Positions 1-10,985 of a DNA stretch of 64,000 nt are shown piece by piece; position 1 is the stretch's first letter; the number at the start of each line of letters is the position of its first letter. The DNA comes from Larix kaempferi (Eukaryota > Streptophyta > Pinopsida > Pinales > Pinaceae). The DNA lies in assembly GCA_027924585.1 (NCBI GenBank), contig BSBM01000068.1, positions 8,166,501 to 8,230,500 of the forward strand. Direction: 5' to 3'. The notes under the pieces are model-generated. The model searched no databases and had not been told where the DNA came from. It saw nothing but the letters and a program-made list of their open reading frames with translations. A program made the translations under genes and the position numbers.

Positions 1-554
1 CAGTCTAAGTGTTGATGAATGATTAAAGATTGTTAAGTAAGATTGGTTAGTTTGATCAAGTCTTGAAGTGAAAGCGCGGTCTGATTGACGTGCTGATCCA
101 TTATAAATGCTAGGCAATAAGCTACTGGTAGCTTAATCATCATATCGCCAAGTCCAAAATCCATAAAGAAAGTTCTGCAAGGAAGCGTATATACCCATAA
201 TGGTGTCCTGTTATGGTAGCCTATTAGTATCGTGTAGCCCATGGATGCGCTTGATGTACAAGTGCTCCCGCGTGCAGTAGTAATTGACGCAGAGTAGAAG
301 ATTTCGCGTAGTCTTTTGTCCACAGCATGGAAGTTCTTTGTTGCGCTATGCATCAATCAGTTTAGGCACTTCAATCACCAGGTTGTGGAAACCTGATTCC
401 TCAACCACCCCCTTAGCTTCTCCTAGGGTGAGACCTCAGGCTGTTCACAGTCTGTTGCCAAAAGGGCCGGTGAATAGGGGTTTTGTTGGTACCTTCCACC
501 ACGAAGTACCTGGGTCTACATTGGAAAACCTCTAGATCAGTAAATACGCCAACA
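1..554 (+). repeat. 5' LTR of family I element, 3' portion only
   Basis: It aligns base for base, with scattered substitutions, to 4852-5406. The LTR ends in GCCAACA at 554. Two bases later comes TGG, the expected start of a tRNA primer-binding site, but the following bases do not match a plant tRNA 3' end that I recognise. Confidence 0.85.
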
Positions 555-610
555 AATGGTTATGTTGCTGAGACAAGACTCAGTGATGCGATAGTGTGTT
601 TTGAAAAGTA

Positions 611-1120
611 ATGTGCGAAGAAGAAAATGAGTTCCCATTAGGGTCAGACAATTGGCATCCAGAAAAGAAAGAGATATGGGCTTGGTGTGATAAGATCGAA
701 AGAGATTTTGCAAAGAAAGAAAACAAACACCTGCGTCTATCTGACATAGAGTGGTTGAACAGATACTTGTGGAGGGACATCCACGATATTTTTTGGGAAT
801 CATTTCCAAATGAGCCGTACGAGTGGATATCATGCCTCGCAGAAAGAAAGAATTGTTCTAAAGGAGGAGTACCTACAGAGTGGACTCCAGAACTTACTGA
901 ACAACTCAAAGCAATAGATAGCCCACTGTCACGAGCAGTCGACTTCTGGGTTGATGACATACTTGACGGATTTGTGACTGAGTTTGTTGTCGACACGATG
1001 AAATCCTGCAGCCAAGCTGAAGCATACTTTTTCAAAGGATTCAGAGGTAAGTTCCTGAACAATCTCAGTCTATACATTAAAATGCTTTTAGCTGAGAAAG
1101 GTGTTTTAAGAATGCAGTAA
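611..1120 (+). CDS. Uncharacterised 169-aa ORF between 5' LTR and gag of family I element
   Basis: This is an uninterrupted ATG-to-TAA frame beginning 57 bases after the 5' LTR and ending 16 bases before the gag start, in a different frame from gag. The product is acidic, rich in tryptophan (nine Trp, including an IWAW run and several FW/LW pairs) and contains no membrane segment, zinc motif or protease motif that I recognise. Extra ORFs upstream of gag are known in Ogre/Tat-type plant elements, which is the nearest precedent; whether this protein is related to them is unknown. It is striking that it is open while the adjacent gag has about seven stops. The corresponding region of the sister element lies beyond the insertion at 60389 and cannot be compared here. 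Confidence 0.6.
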   Translation: MCEEENEFPLGSDNWHPEKKEIWAWCDKIERDFAKKENKHLRLSDIEWLNRYLWRDIHDIFWESFPNEPYEWISCLAERKNCSKGGVPTEWTPELTEQLKAIDSPLSRAVDFWVDDILDGFVTEFVVDTMKSCSQAEAYFFKGFRGKFLNNLSLYIKMLLAEKGVLRMQ

Positions 1121-1136
1121 GAATTATGAATCTGTC

Positions 1137-2843
1137 ATGGCAGAAAATACATACATTGATTCTGACGAAGAAAACCAAACTTTGAGAAGTGGAAAGAGAT
1201 ATAAGCTTACTAACGAAAAGAATCCCAGAGGATCTAAAAACTGTGTAGATACCGAAATTATGTGTGACCTTAATAATCATACCACGCAATTATTATCCAC
1301 AATCTAGCATATTACACCTCAAAATACGTCGGGTGTTAATACTGCGGCTCCCCTATCTCAGATTCTAGGAGTCTAGAACCCACCTGCTACGAGCATTGCG
1401 CAACCCACCCCATAGAATGTCAATACTAGTAGCACCGCAGGAGCGAGTGCTCAAACCAGTATGAATCAGACCATTCTGCAGAATATTATCCCTAGCACGA
1501 CCCAGCATCCTGCATCTACTTTTGTCACAGGGAACCCATCGCAAAACCGTACATAATCCGGAAGGAGGATGGCTGATAACGATATAAAGCTGCCGATATT
1601 CAAAGGAATGGGTCTAGAAGACCCTGATCAGCATTGGTTTCTATGTGAATCCGTATGGAGTGTAAAGCAAGTTCAAGATGACGCTATGAAGAGAGCACAT
1701 CTCATCACTACTTTTAGAGATAGAGCATTACACTAGTTTATGAAGTATTCTCAAGCACAGCCGAGAACCCTAGCAGAAATCAAAGCCGCGATGTTAGCAG
1801 AATTCAAGAAACCAAAATCAGAATCATAGTGCATAACAGAGTTGAGAGAAATCAAACAGAAACATACTGAATGGGTCTGGGAATTTGACCAAAAATTTAA
1901 AACATTGTTGGACCAAGTGAGATTTGTTATAGCTCCGCAACAACACAAAGAGTGGTTCATTGCTGCGTTGTTTCCCCATATCAGACAACCACTGATGGAA
2001 CAGAAGGTTGTATCACAGGATGAGGCCTTGGAGATCGCGATGAAGTTGGAGGCTTCACCAATTGGAGAGAGTAGTTCTAGGATGTTACAGATCCAAAACC
2101 ATTTAGCTACCTTGACATTAGAATTGCAAGGTATGAACAATGGAAAGGAACAAAGACGTGAACAAAGACATGAAGTTTGGTGCACAGGATGCAAAGGAGA
2201 GGGCCACACCAGAGAACACTGCCCTCTATTTCAATATTATCTTAACCGTGGTGCACCAAACCCAATGAATTTGAATCAGAACCAAGCACCGTGGTGTGAA
2301 ATTTGTAGAACCAGAGGACACCGGCCTGAGGACTGTTATCTGATACATAAATATGTAAAAACACCTAAAAACTTATACTACTGTAATTTTTGTAAGTCAG
2401 TTGGACATGATGAGTCCAACTGTCACGCTTATGAGTTGATGAATGAAAGAAAGTGAGATATGGAAGCAATGCGAGGTGCTGGAATGTACCGTGTTCAAGA
2501 AGAGAATCAGCCAAAACAGGAGAACACCCAGTATGATCAGGGTGGATATAGAGGCCATGGAGGTGGATACTGCGGGAGAGGGAGAAATGCTAGACTAGAT
2601 CAAGGAAGAGGCCTAGGCCAGGTAATCTGCTATAACTATGGCCAGTCGGGTCATGTATCTAGAGAATGTACTAATCCATGCACCACATGCAACTGCTGTA
2701 AATCATTTGATCATGTGACTGTAAGGTTGCCCCTACCTGAGCAACTACTATTAGATACGAAAGATGTGGAGCGTGTGGAGCTTGACCTCGTGAAGACACC
2801 ACTTCCTAGTCTACACTATTTACAGTTGCAGGTTATTGAATAA
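1137..2843 (+). pseudogene. Decayed gag of family I element, fused in frame to the 3' ORF
   Basis: The frame starts at the ATG at 1137 and stays constant to the stop at 2841-2843, but has about seven in-frame stops (for example near 1306, 1735, 1828 and 2457). A capsid-like region occupies about 1570-2130. Four CX2CX4HX4C-type knuckles follow at about 2181-2222, 2295-2336, 2382-2423 and 2628-2669; the last has its second Cys replaced by Tyr. A fifth, truncated knuckle begins near 2680. A Gly/Arg-rich stretch lies near 2540-2620. Between 2716 and 2722 the sequence switches from the fifth knuckle to sequence matching the minus-strand 3' ORF at about 51660, keeping frame for another 40 codons. 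The minus-strand gag at 58263-60373 is the sister copy. Confidence 0.85.
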
Positions 2844-3736
2844 ATGTACGACAGAACAACAGACGCACTAAAGGGACAGGCGGAGTTGCAGACAGATTAC
2901 AAACAACTGGAAGAAGTTAGTTCACGGATAGCTATGGAGCTACAAGATGAGCATGATCAGTGGAAGCACCTAGAATCCACGATCACTGCAGTTGCAGATG
3001 AGATACTAGAATTTGAAGTATAATCAGACCCCGGGGATACTGTCCTTAAAATAGGCTAGATGATCAACCATCTTAAGGAAGAGATAGATGATATGCAGAT
3101 CAGCCATGAAGTTGAGATCTCTGCGCTTAGAGGCAAGATGGAATAGAAGACTCCACCAACTGAGCAGCAGTTAAGAGCATAGGAGGTAAAGGCTGCTGCA
3201 GAAAGCATAGCTACAGAGGTTTTGAAGTGCCAAAGTCTACTGGATGAGGCATCGAAGGCATTCACGGCCCTTGAGAAGGACCCGTAATTGCTGGAAGTCA
3301 AGAATGATACCAAAAGTAAGTAGATAGCATTCGAGCAGTTGGAAGAGGAAGTTAAGGCATTGCCAGCAAGAGACCGACTACATAGGTTCAAGGAGGTTAA
3401 CGTGCTAAGGAAAAAAGTTTAGACCTTAAGAGACAAAGAGGCTAAAATTGAAAATAGAACACAAGCTTTGCTAGAAAAAGCCGACCTCATCTCGTAGGAG
3501 ATCGAGGACAAACTGAAGGAGTTGCGTGAAGGGTAGGAACAGTAGAAGAATAGAATGGAAAGGAAATAACAGTTGAAATGTTGGACACTGTCAGGCAAGT
3601 CGAGCGGGAAACAAAGGAAGCAGTCGAGAAGTTGGTTGTTGCATGCAATGACTTCGTTGCAATGCTAGTTCCGCAGGAGGACAAACAGAGGGAAGAAGAT
3701 GAAATTGCAAGTGGCTCGGAGGTGAGCCACATGTAA
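2722..3736 (+). pseudogene. Remnant of coiled-coil 3' ORF (tail), family I
   Basis: This part matches the coiled-coil frame of the minus-strand sister element (50635-51690). Shared blocks include TILKIG/TVLKIG-type and FTALE-type sequences and the C-terminal SHM just before the stop at 3734-3736. It is rich in Glu, Lys and Gln with heptad-like spacing, and carries many stops. Function is unknown. The stop codon lies one base before the presumed LTR start. Confidence 0.75.
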
Positions 3737-3737
3737 G

Positions 3738-5406
3738 TGTTAGGGGCCTGTTGGGCTTGGACCAAATGGGGCATTTTGGGGAAAGTAGGTTTTGGAGCTA
3801 CGGAGTGAAGCGCAGTACAGGCACAGGAATTTTTGGGATAAGTTTTTGTATGCTACGAAGTTGTGCGCATCACAGTGTAAAAGAGCTGCGAAGTTAGTAC
3901 TGCGAGGATAACAATGTTGCGATGTGTTTGGCCAACAGAAGATCCAGCTAAGCAGAGTGTTGGATGGAAGACAACACATATTCCAGTTAGGCCTCAGAGA
4001 TCTATTTTTGACAAAGATGCTCGATAACTACCAAGTGGTGGGTAGGTACAGATCAGGAGGAAGGTGACTGGTTGCACACACAGAGAACTACTACTTGAAC
4101 CAGTCGTCTAAAGGTTGTGAAAGAAGGGAAAACTTGGTGAGAGAAACCTATTGGCACACACGTGATAGGGGGAGTTGATAGTGACATGTCCACACATGGA
4201 GGATGGCCACAACAGAAGATCCACTACCAGACACCAGCAGTCCAGTTTTGGGGAAAACCGTGACAGTTTTTTAAACCTAAGGGTTTCTGCCTTCGAAATG
4301 TAAAGACATGACCTATGAGCATGATCTATAAATAAGGGATGATTTTGTAAGGGAAGGGTGGGTCATTATTGAATATTGTTAGAGTCTGTAAGCTTGAAGC
4401 TATTGTAAAGGCTCTGCAGCTGAGTGCGTAGAGACCTAATTTTGAGAGAGAGAAGAGTGTCTACAGCTGAGTGCGCAGACGAAGAATTGTTGTACCCTTC
4501 CCTAAAGAAAATATAACAACAGTTCTTGTGGACGTAGCCTCCATCCAGGGGGTGAACCACGTTAAATATCGTGTTATGTGATTGCATTGTGTGTTTTCCA
4601 TTGTTCATTTACTTGATATGAATGTTGATGCTGCAGTTATATGATATTTGTTGATTTTATCTGTATTCACCGCGAAGAAGATGGGAATAAGATGTTAAGT
4701 AGTTCATATATGGATGAATGTTAATGCTCAACATATATAAGTCTTTGAATGCATGGATCCGTTAAATAATCACATAATTGATTGATAAGATTGAAGTGCT
4801 ACATCAGGGCGCGCAACATCGTATACTTCATTCCATTACATATGTTTAATTCAGTCTAAGTGTTGATGAATGATTAAACATTGTTAAGTAAGATTGGTTA
4901 GTTTGATAAGGTCTTGAAGTGAATTTGTGGTCTGATTGACGCGCTGATCCATTCTAAATGCTAGGCAATAAGTTGCTGATAGCTTAATCATCATATTGCC
5001 AAGTCTAAGAATCCATAAAGAAAGATCTGCAAGGAAGCATATGTACCCATTGTGTCGTCCTGTTATGGTAAACTATTAGTACCATGGAGACTGTGGATGC
5101 GCTTGATGTACAAGTGCTCCCACGTGTAGTAGTAATCGACGTGAAGTGGAAGACTTCACGTAGTCTTTTGTCCGTAGCATGGAAGTTCTTTTTCATGTTG
5201 CGCATCAGTCAGTTTAGGCACTCGCATCACCAGGTTGTGGAAACTTGATTCCGCAACCACCCCCTCAGCTTTGCCTCGGGTGAGACCTCAGGCTATTCAC
5301 AGTCTGTTTCCAAAAGGGCCGGTGAATAGGGGTTTTGTTGGTATCCTGCACCGCGAAGTACCTGGGTCTACATTGGAAAACCTCTAGATCAGTAAATATG
5401 CCAACA
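3738..5406 (+). repeat. 3' LTR of family I element (about 1.67 kb)
   Basis: It starts TGTTAGGGGCC and ends GCCAACA, a TGTTRG/CYAACA-type inverted end. Positions 4852-5406 repeat 1-554, and the whole region is related to the reverse complement of 49032-50633. The 5' boundary is the less certain one, because no complete 5' LTR is visible and no clear polypurine tract precedes 3738. Confidence 0.8.
4327..4334 (+). promoter_or_regulatory. Putative LTR TATA box
   Basis: TATAAATA lies mid-LTR. The sister LTR has TATAAAA at the equivalent position on the minus strand (50060-50066). Conservation between two diverged LTRs supports a promoter role, but no transcription start can be assigned. Confidence 0.5.
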
Positions 5407-5410
5407 CCAA

Positions 5411-5641
5411 CAGAAGGAAGAAATTGCCGAAGTAATAGAGGAACGCGAAATCAGGCGTACACGCAATTCACAAAAGGAGGAATACTTAGTGCGATGGAAG
5501 GATGATGAGTTGCAGGAGGCGACATGGATTTTCGAAGAAGAGTTCAGGATACTGACGAAGAAGTTGATTTATTTTTCACCTGGTGATTCTAATGCAGGAG
5601 CATCGGATCCTAGGCCAAACAGTCAAAGTTATTCGACATGA
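5411..5641 (+). pseudogene. C-terminal chromodomain fragment of a chromovirus polyprotein
   Basis: A 76-codon open frame reads through a charged linker into a chromodomain-like block (EEYLVRWKDDELQEATW), then a short tail ending at 5639-5641. In chromoviruses this domain sits at the end of integrase and targets insertion to modified histones. The rest of pol would lie left of the window, because the family I element is inserted immediately upstream. A purine-rich tract (GCCAGAGGGAG) and an LTR-like start follow at 5650-5662, as expected for the end of such an element. Confidence 0.8.
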
Positions 5642-5661
5642 AGAAGGCTAGCCAGAGGGAG

Positions 5662-6582
5662 TGTCGACGACCACTAGTGTGGAAGAGCATATTGCCTATC
5701 TAAGTCAATGAGTCAAGTAGGAGAAGTCGATGCACAGATCAACAAAAGAAGAGGAAGTTCGAGAGTCGACATGTCAAAGGTCAATAGATGACGAGGTAGC
5801 AGCAGGGGCATCGAGGGTTGACATGTTGTCGAGCTGTGAATCCGAGAAGTTTGGGCATGAGCCAAGCGAGGAGGAAGGGGTGGACTGGTGAATCCTAGAA
5901 GTGCGAAAGGAAGCTAACAGTATGGTCAAGGAAGTGACGAGATCGACTACTGCAGCAGTTTCGGAAGGACGCATAGAAAGTCAAGGAGAGTACTTGGAAA
6001 TAGTTCGGGATTGATAAGGAATTTAATGGCAGTTATTGCAGGTGGGTGAAGATGTGACAGATATCATCATAGGAAGGGATTGTGCAGCATGGCAGGGGTG
6101 CTGACAGTTGCAGGTCTGTAGGATCTGAGGAGATCGACAGATAGAGGAAGCGTGTCTCAAGGATCAGATTGATCTTGGGAACAACAGCAGCAGAGTAGAA
6201 GGCTTGTGCACAGGTAGAGAGCACGGGAGTTCAGTTCAATCATCAGAGGATCGGGAGAGCAAAGTTTGGAGAGAATATTTGTAGATTGGAGAGAATAGTC
6301 ACCTATCTTCCGAATGCAGAGAAGATCGAGCCATAGCTCAAAGTTCTGCAGTGAACCAAGAGAGGGTGACGGTCGACACACTGAGATAGCACACAGTTAC
6401 TTCTGTATTGTATTTGGCTAAGGCCGATAATAGTTAGTTATTCTTTTCCTTACAGTTTGCATTGTAACCGTTTCAGTAGAAGTAATATAAGCCATCTTCT
6501 AGCATCCTGTTTACATCTTGTCTATGTAAATGCATGTGGTGTGTGTAATTGTTAAGCAAGAAAATTTTGTATAAGGCGCCTT
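5662..6582 (+). repeat. 3' LTR-like region of the interrupted chromovirus
   Basis: It begins TGTCGACGACC directly after a purine-rich tract and 20 bases after the chromodomain stop. No second copy is visible, so the boundaries rest on position alone. The right end is lost at a junction with family X sequence at about 6583. Confidence 0.5.
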
Positions 6583-8117
6583 GCATCAGGTTGCAACAAT
6601 GTGGTGGAAAATTATTTAGATAGGTAATTTGAGGAGGAGGGTTCCCTCTTTTCATTTTTCTTACCAATTCTAGGATGGATTGACAAATCACGTTAGAAAC
6701 AGATGGCCTAGGAAACCATCCAAAACTCATCGAATGACTACAAGAATACCCAAACCTTCTTCCTAGGTATACATGGCACCAAAATAACTTATGGTATAAG
6801 GAGCACATTTTTCTAACCTCACATTTGGCCTTAAAACCATGAATCTTATAGTTTTTACATCCATTGCTCACAACATGCCACTTGGGATTTAATAAAACCT
6901 ATGAACAACTTAACCATTCGTTCATTTGGGAATTCGTAAAAAAATGAATCCACAACTTTGTTGCAACCTATGACATTTTTCGATGACATAAAGGAGAAAG
7001 AATGAAGTCACATAGTGCTTTGCAACCACTTCCAATTCCCAACCATAAACATATCTATGCATTTTATCGTGGTCTTCCTAAGGAAAACAATAAAATAGTC
7101 ATTATGGTGGTAGTACAACACCTGACCAAATATGCTCACTTTTGTTCCTTACCACACCCTTTTACACCATCATTGGTGGCACAAGTATTCATGGATTGTA
7201 TTTTTAAGCTACATGGAATGCTAACTTCTATTTTATTTGACCAAGACCCTACCTTCACACATAATTGTTTGCGGGAGTTGTTTAAAATTTATGGTACCCA
7301 GTTGAATCTAAGCACAACCTATCATCCCCAAATAGATGCTTAAACAAAAGTTGTAAATAAATTCTTGGAAACCTACTTGAGATGCTTTGCATCATACATG
7401 CCACACTAATGGTCCCAATGGCTTCCTCTGGTTGGGTGGTGATATAATACCACTTTTCATGGATCCAAAAATATGACACCATATGATTTACTGTATGGAT
7501 AAAACCCTTATCTGTGATTTCCTATTTCTCAAGCACCTCCAAGGTTTAGGTCATGGACAACACACTTCCTACAATAGTAGCTATTGACTGCACCATTAAG
7601 GAGAATTTGGTTATGGCTCAAAACAAAATGAAACAATAGGTAGATCAACATCACTTTGAGCGTTCCTTTGAAGTAGGGACTCAGGTGTTTCTTCGACTTC
7701 AACCTTATAAACAAACATCCTCAAGAATCATCTCCACTAGAAGCTGGCTCTGAAGTTCTATGGACCCTACACAATTTTCCAATGCATTAGACAAGTGGAC
7801 TACAAGCCCTCTATGCTAGATTACTCCAAAATTCACCCAATATATCACCTCTCTTGCCTAAAAAAAGTGATGGGTTTTAATTGTAAAGTGCATACCAGAT
7901 TACTAGATATGAATGATGAAGGATCCATTTGTTTCTAGACAACAATGGTCTTGGCTTCTAGGAAATACCAATTGCGCATGCACACACAATCAAAGAAGTT
8001 TTGATCCAATGGAAACATATGAAACCAAATGATGCCACTCGGGAACTAACAAATATTTTGCAACAATTTTCACACCTTCAACATTGAGGACAACACTACG
8101 TTTGAAGGGGGAGAACA
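6583..8117 (+). pseudogene. Family X chromovirus pol remnant, copy A (RNase H end to chromodomain)
   Basis: The region begins abruptly in the last codons of RNase H, continues through a degraded integrase zinc region, then an open stretch of integrase core at 7002-7343 (VVVQHLTKYAHFC, HPQIDA). The C-terminal integrase region and a chromodomain remnant (EVLIQWKHMKPNDAT) lie at about 7988-8088. There are many stops and frameshifts. At the catalytic Glu position the codon is AAA (Lys, 7347-7349). A polypurine tract (GAAGGGGGAG) precedes the LTR. It is closely matched by 44700-46231 and more distantly related to the family III polyprotein at 28565-32890. Confidence 0.85.
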
Positions 8118-8563
8118 TGTTAGGGTTCTATGGTAACCCCCTTACTTTAGGATTTAGTAAAGTAATGTATATGACCATCTCGTTTGAATAAGGCCAAGTA
8201 GTTAGTAGTCAAGAATCAATGTAAAAATGGCCTCTCTTTTAATTAAGGCCTACTAGGAAGTTGGTACTTATTAATCATTTGACCATGTAAAGTAGTTAGG
8301 GATTTGGATCTTGGAAGCCTATTTAAAGAGATAGAAGGCTATGAATTGCTTTGTCAATAATTATTGTATCTGATCCTTGCTCAAGTGAAAAGTCACCCAA
8401 TCTTTTCTTCCATATTTTCTTTTCATAATACAAGAGTGAATTTTGTTGCATTTCTCTTACTTATTATCTTGCGAAGTTATTATTCTCTATAATATTGAGT
8501 TTACATCAATTGTTTATCTCTTTTATCTTACTCTGGCGCAAACTTGCAAATCAAAGTACAACA
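8118..8563 (+). repeat. 3' LTR of family X, copy A (446 bp)
   Basis: It starts TGTTAGGGTTC after the polypurine tract and ends TACAACA. The copy at 46232-46677 has exactly the same length and near-identical sequence. No matching 5' LTR was found. Confidence 0.85.
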
Positions 8564-10985
8564 CATTTTAAACATCATCCTTATTATATGTATGTAATTT
8601 TGTACTAGTTTTTCTTTTCTTTTTCTACTAAAATACATCATTTTATCGACCTCTACTTAAGATGCTCACCTAAAGTAGTTATGTCCTCTACTTTTGACAT
8701 TGTTTTAACAACAATTGCAATGATAAAATCAATTGAATAAATCCATGATAATTATACCATGTTTATAAGAATCGATATATCAATGTTAATGCATTTTATT
8801 CTTGAAGCTATGGCCAATTCTATGGGAAAAACAACACAACGGTTTTGTCAAAATTAACCTAGTAATAAATTTTTTTCTAACTAATAGGAATTATGTTAAT
8901 TGCTATTATTTATCACAAAGATGACATGGTTGTTTCCTGTAAAATGTTGCAACACTATATATCCTAAGGCTATTTCCATAGACTATCCTTCACTCCATCA
9001 TCAAATGCATGTCCATTGACCATGAGCATCTTCCATTTTGAATGAGGCCTTTTGACATGACTCCAACATGAAGACTAGGCGCACTTTCCCTTTAACAAGT
9101 TCCAAAGGCTCATGTAGAAGTGATGGAGGTTGAGAGTGGATCATGGCATTGTTGACTTGTGGAGGCATGCACATGACTTGAGGCGGTGCATGAAGGCACA
9201 GCGGAGACACGATACCTGCACACTCAAAAATGACTAAGTGAAAAAGGTATTGCGGAGACATGATGGATGGGGGCACAAGACTTAGGGCGTGTTTGGATTG
9301 GCACATGGACCCAAGGCACCCCATTCATTAAGTCAACTTGTGAATTCGACACTTACTAACGAAGCACATTGTCCACTTGTGAGAGTTGCGTGCACATCGA
9401 ATTGGGCACATTTGTGGAGTGGGAACACTTGTGGGAGTTGAGCGCACATCGTCTTAGGCACACATGAGATTTGGGCACATGTCGGCATGGGCACACTTAA
9501 GTTGACATGTTTTCTTTGGGTGCACCTTGGAAAGGGTGCACCATATAAATTCAAGTTGGGAAATTGCAAAAAGGAGGCAAGCCATTCAAGCAAGAATACA
9601 ATGGAAGTCAGTCAGGGGAAAGTAGCATGAATTTGGTGAAATGTTTTAGGATGTAGTAGCCTGAGTTGGGTGCAATCTGTTGGGAAAAATTAGCATGAGT
9701 TAACTGCAGTCTACTGAGATGGAGTAGCACAACTTGGGTGCAATCTATCACGATAGAGAAACAAGAGTTGGGTGTAGCCTATTGAGACACAGTAGCATGA
9801 GTTGGGAATAGTTTGTCAGGTGGAATTAGCACGACTAGGAACAATCTGCTGAGACAGAGCAACGTGAGTTGGACACAACCTACTGAGGTGTAGTAGCACA
9901 AGTTGAGCACGGTCCGTCGAGTCAAAATAACATGACTTGGGTGTAGTATGCCGAGACAAAGCAACATGATTTGGGAGCAGTATGTCGAGACATGGTAACA
10001 CGAGTTGGGCACACTTTGTTGGGAAATAGTAGTATGACTTGGGCGTACTTCCGAGAGAAATTTGTTGAGTTAGTGTAGTGTGAATTGGATGCATCGGGTG
10101 ACATACATAGTCAAGAAGGATGGGTGCACTTGGTGTTGAGTAGGAGTAATTAAGTACGCATTATTGATGCAATGAAGAAGTCGAGGTATTGAGGTAGTTC
10201 CGCAAACACATCGGAGGTTAGATGTGCAGACAGTGGGGGACGCCTTGGAAGATTTTCCTGAGGAGTCAGGAAAACGTGTTGGGGGGTGTCTAGGCTATGT
10301 TGGAAAAATATTTGTAGGATCCTCATCTCATATCTATTGTTTATCTGTATATGAGTGTTTGTTTGATTAGGAACAATCATTTGATGTGTCTTGTACTATA
10401 TATCTAACATTCTTCATAATGATTTTGGGTGCCTAATTTGGGAACCACCATACTTGTTTTCTCTTGTGTATATTGTTGGATACTTCTTGGTGAAAATAAA
10501 ATATTGTTGGATACTTGTACTATGATGACGATGTGTAATGTTTAATTGTGTAATTGGTTAAGTGTTGAACTTATTGTAGTGCAAGTGACTTGTGGTTGAA
10601 TAAGTTGAGTATGGGTTTGCAACAACCTAATAGGTTGTAGCTCAAGGGGTATTTATGAGTAGACATTAAATGGATATGAGATTGTAATAGTCACAAGTAT
10701 GCCAAGTCCTTGCAGACGAGGAACACAGATGTTGCACGTTCATTGGAATTAAAAGCGAAAAAAAATTGAGACACTACTCCTAATATCTTGACACCTTTCC
10801 TCCTCATGAAGAAAGCACTGATTTACAGTATATGATTTACAATGATTTACAATGGACCTCATTTTGGGGGTTTTATTTTGGGACAAAATCACACAATATA
10901 TACTAATTTAAACAAACAAAATCAATCACAAACAACAAACCAAAATTCAAAATCCTCTAAAGAAGGAATATGAAGAAAATATGTA
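8564..10985. repeat. Non-coding flank duplicated at 46678-49031
   Basis: Similarity to the right-hand copy continues without a break past the LTR end for about 2.4 kb, so the shared unit is larger than the retrotransposon. It ends where the family I element is inserted in the other copy (49032). No coding sequence is recognised; the short frames here come from minisatellite sequence. Confidence 0.8.
9605..10095. repeat. Degenerate 34-bp minisatellite
   Basis: About 14 imperfect units follow a TAGCATGAGTTGGG core with a purine-rich GAGACA spacer. Unit lengths of 33-35 bp were counted at several places. The equivalent array is at about 47715-48205. Minus-strand frames through it encode repetitive peptides and are not taken as genes. 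Confidence 0.75.

Larger units (their letters stand above)
1..5406 (+). mobile_element. Ty3/gypsy-type LTR retrotransposon, family I, pol-less deletion derivative (left end cut by window)
   Basis: The sequence at 1-554 recurs as the last part of 4852-5406, giving a pair of direct LTRs around a 3.2-kb interior. The interior holds a 169-codon ORF, a decayed gag with CCHC knuckles and the tail of a coiled-coil 3' ORF. There is no protease, RT, RNase H or integrase. The minus-strand element at 49032-60388 is the same family and retains all of these, so this copy is an internally deleted derivative that would need proteins in trans to move. The element interrupts a chromovirus whose chromodomain resumes at 5411. 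The 5' target duplication lies outside the window. Confidence 0.85.

Noticed and set aside
555-575. Primer-binding site of the left family I element
   Set aside because: TGG is at the right distance from the LTR, but the following bases do not match a tRNA I can name, so it is not listed as a feature.
9779-10104. Several overlapping minus-strand frames with repeated peptide units
   Set aside because: They are products of the 34-bp minisatellite.
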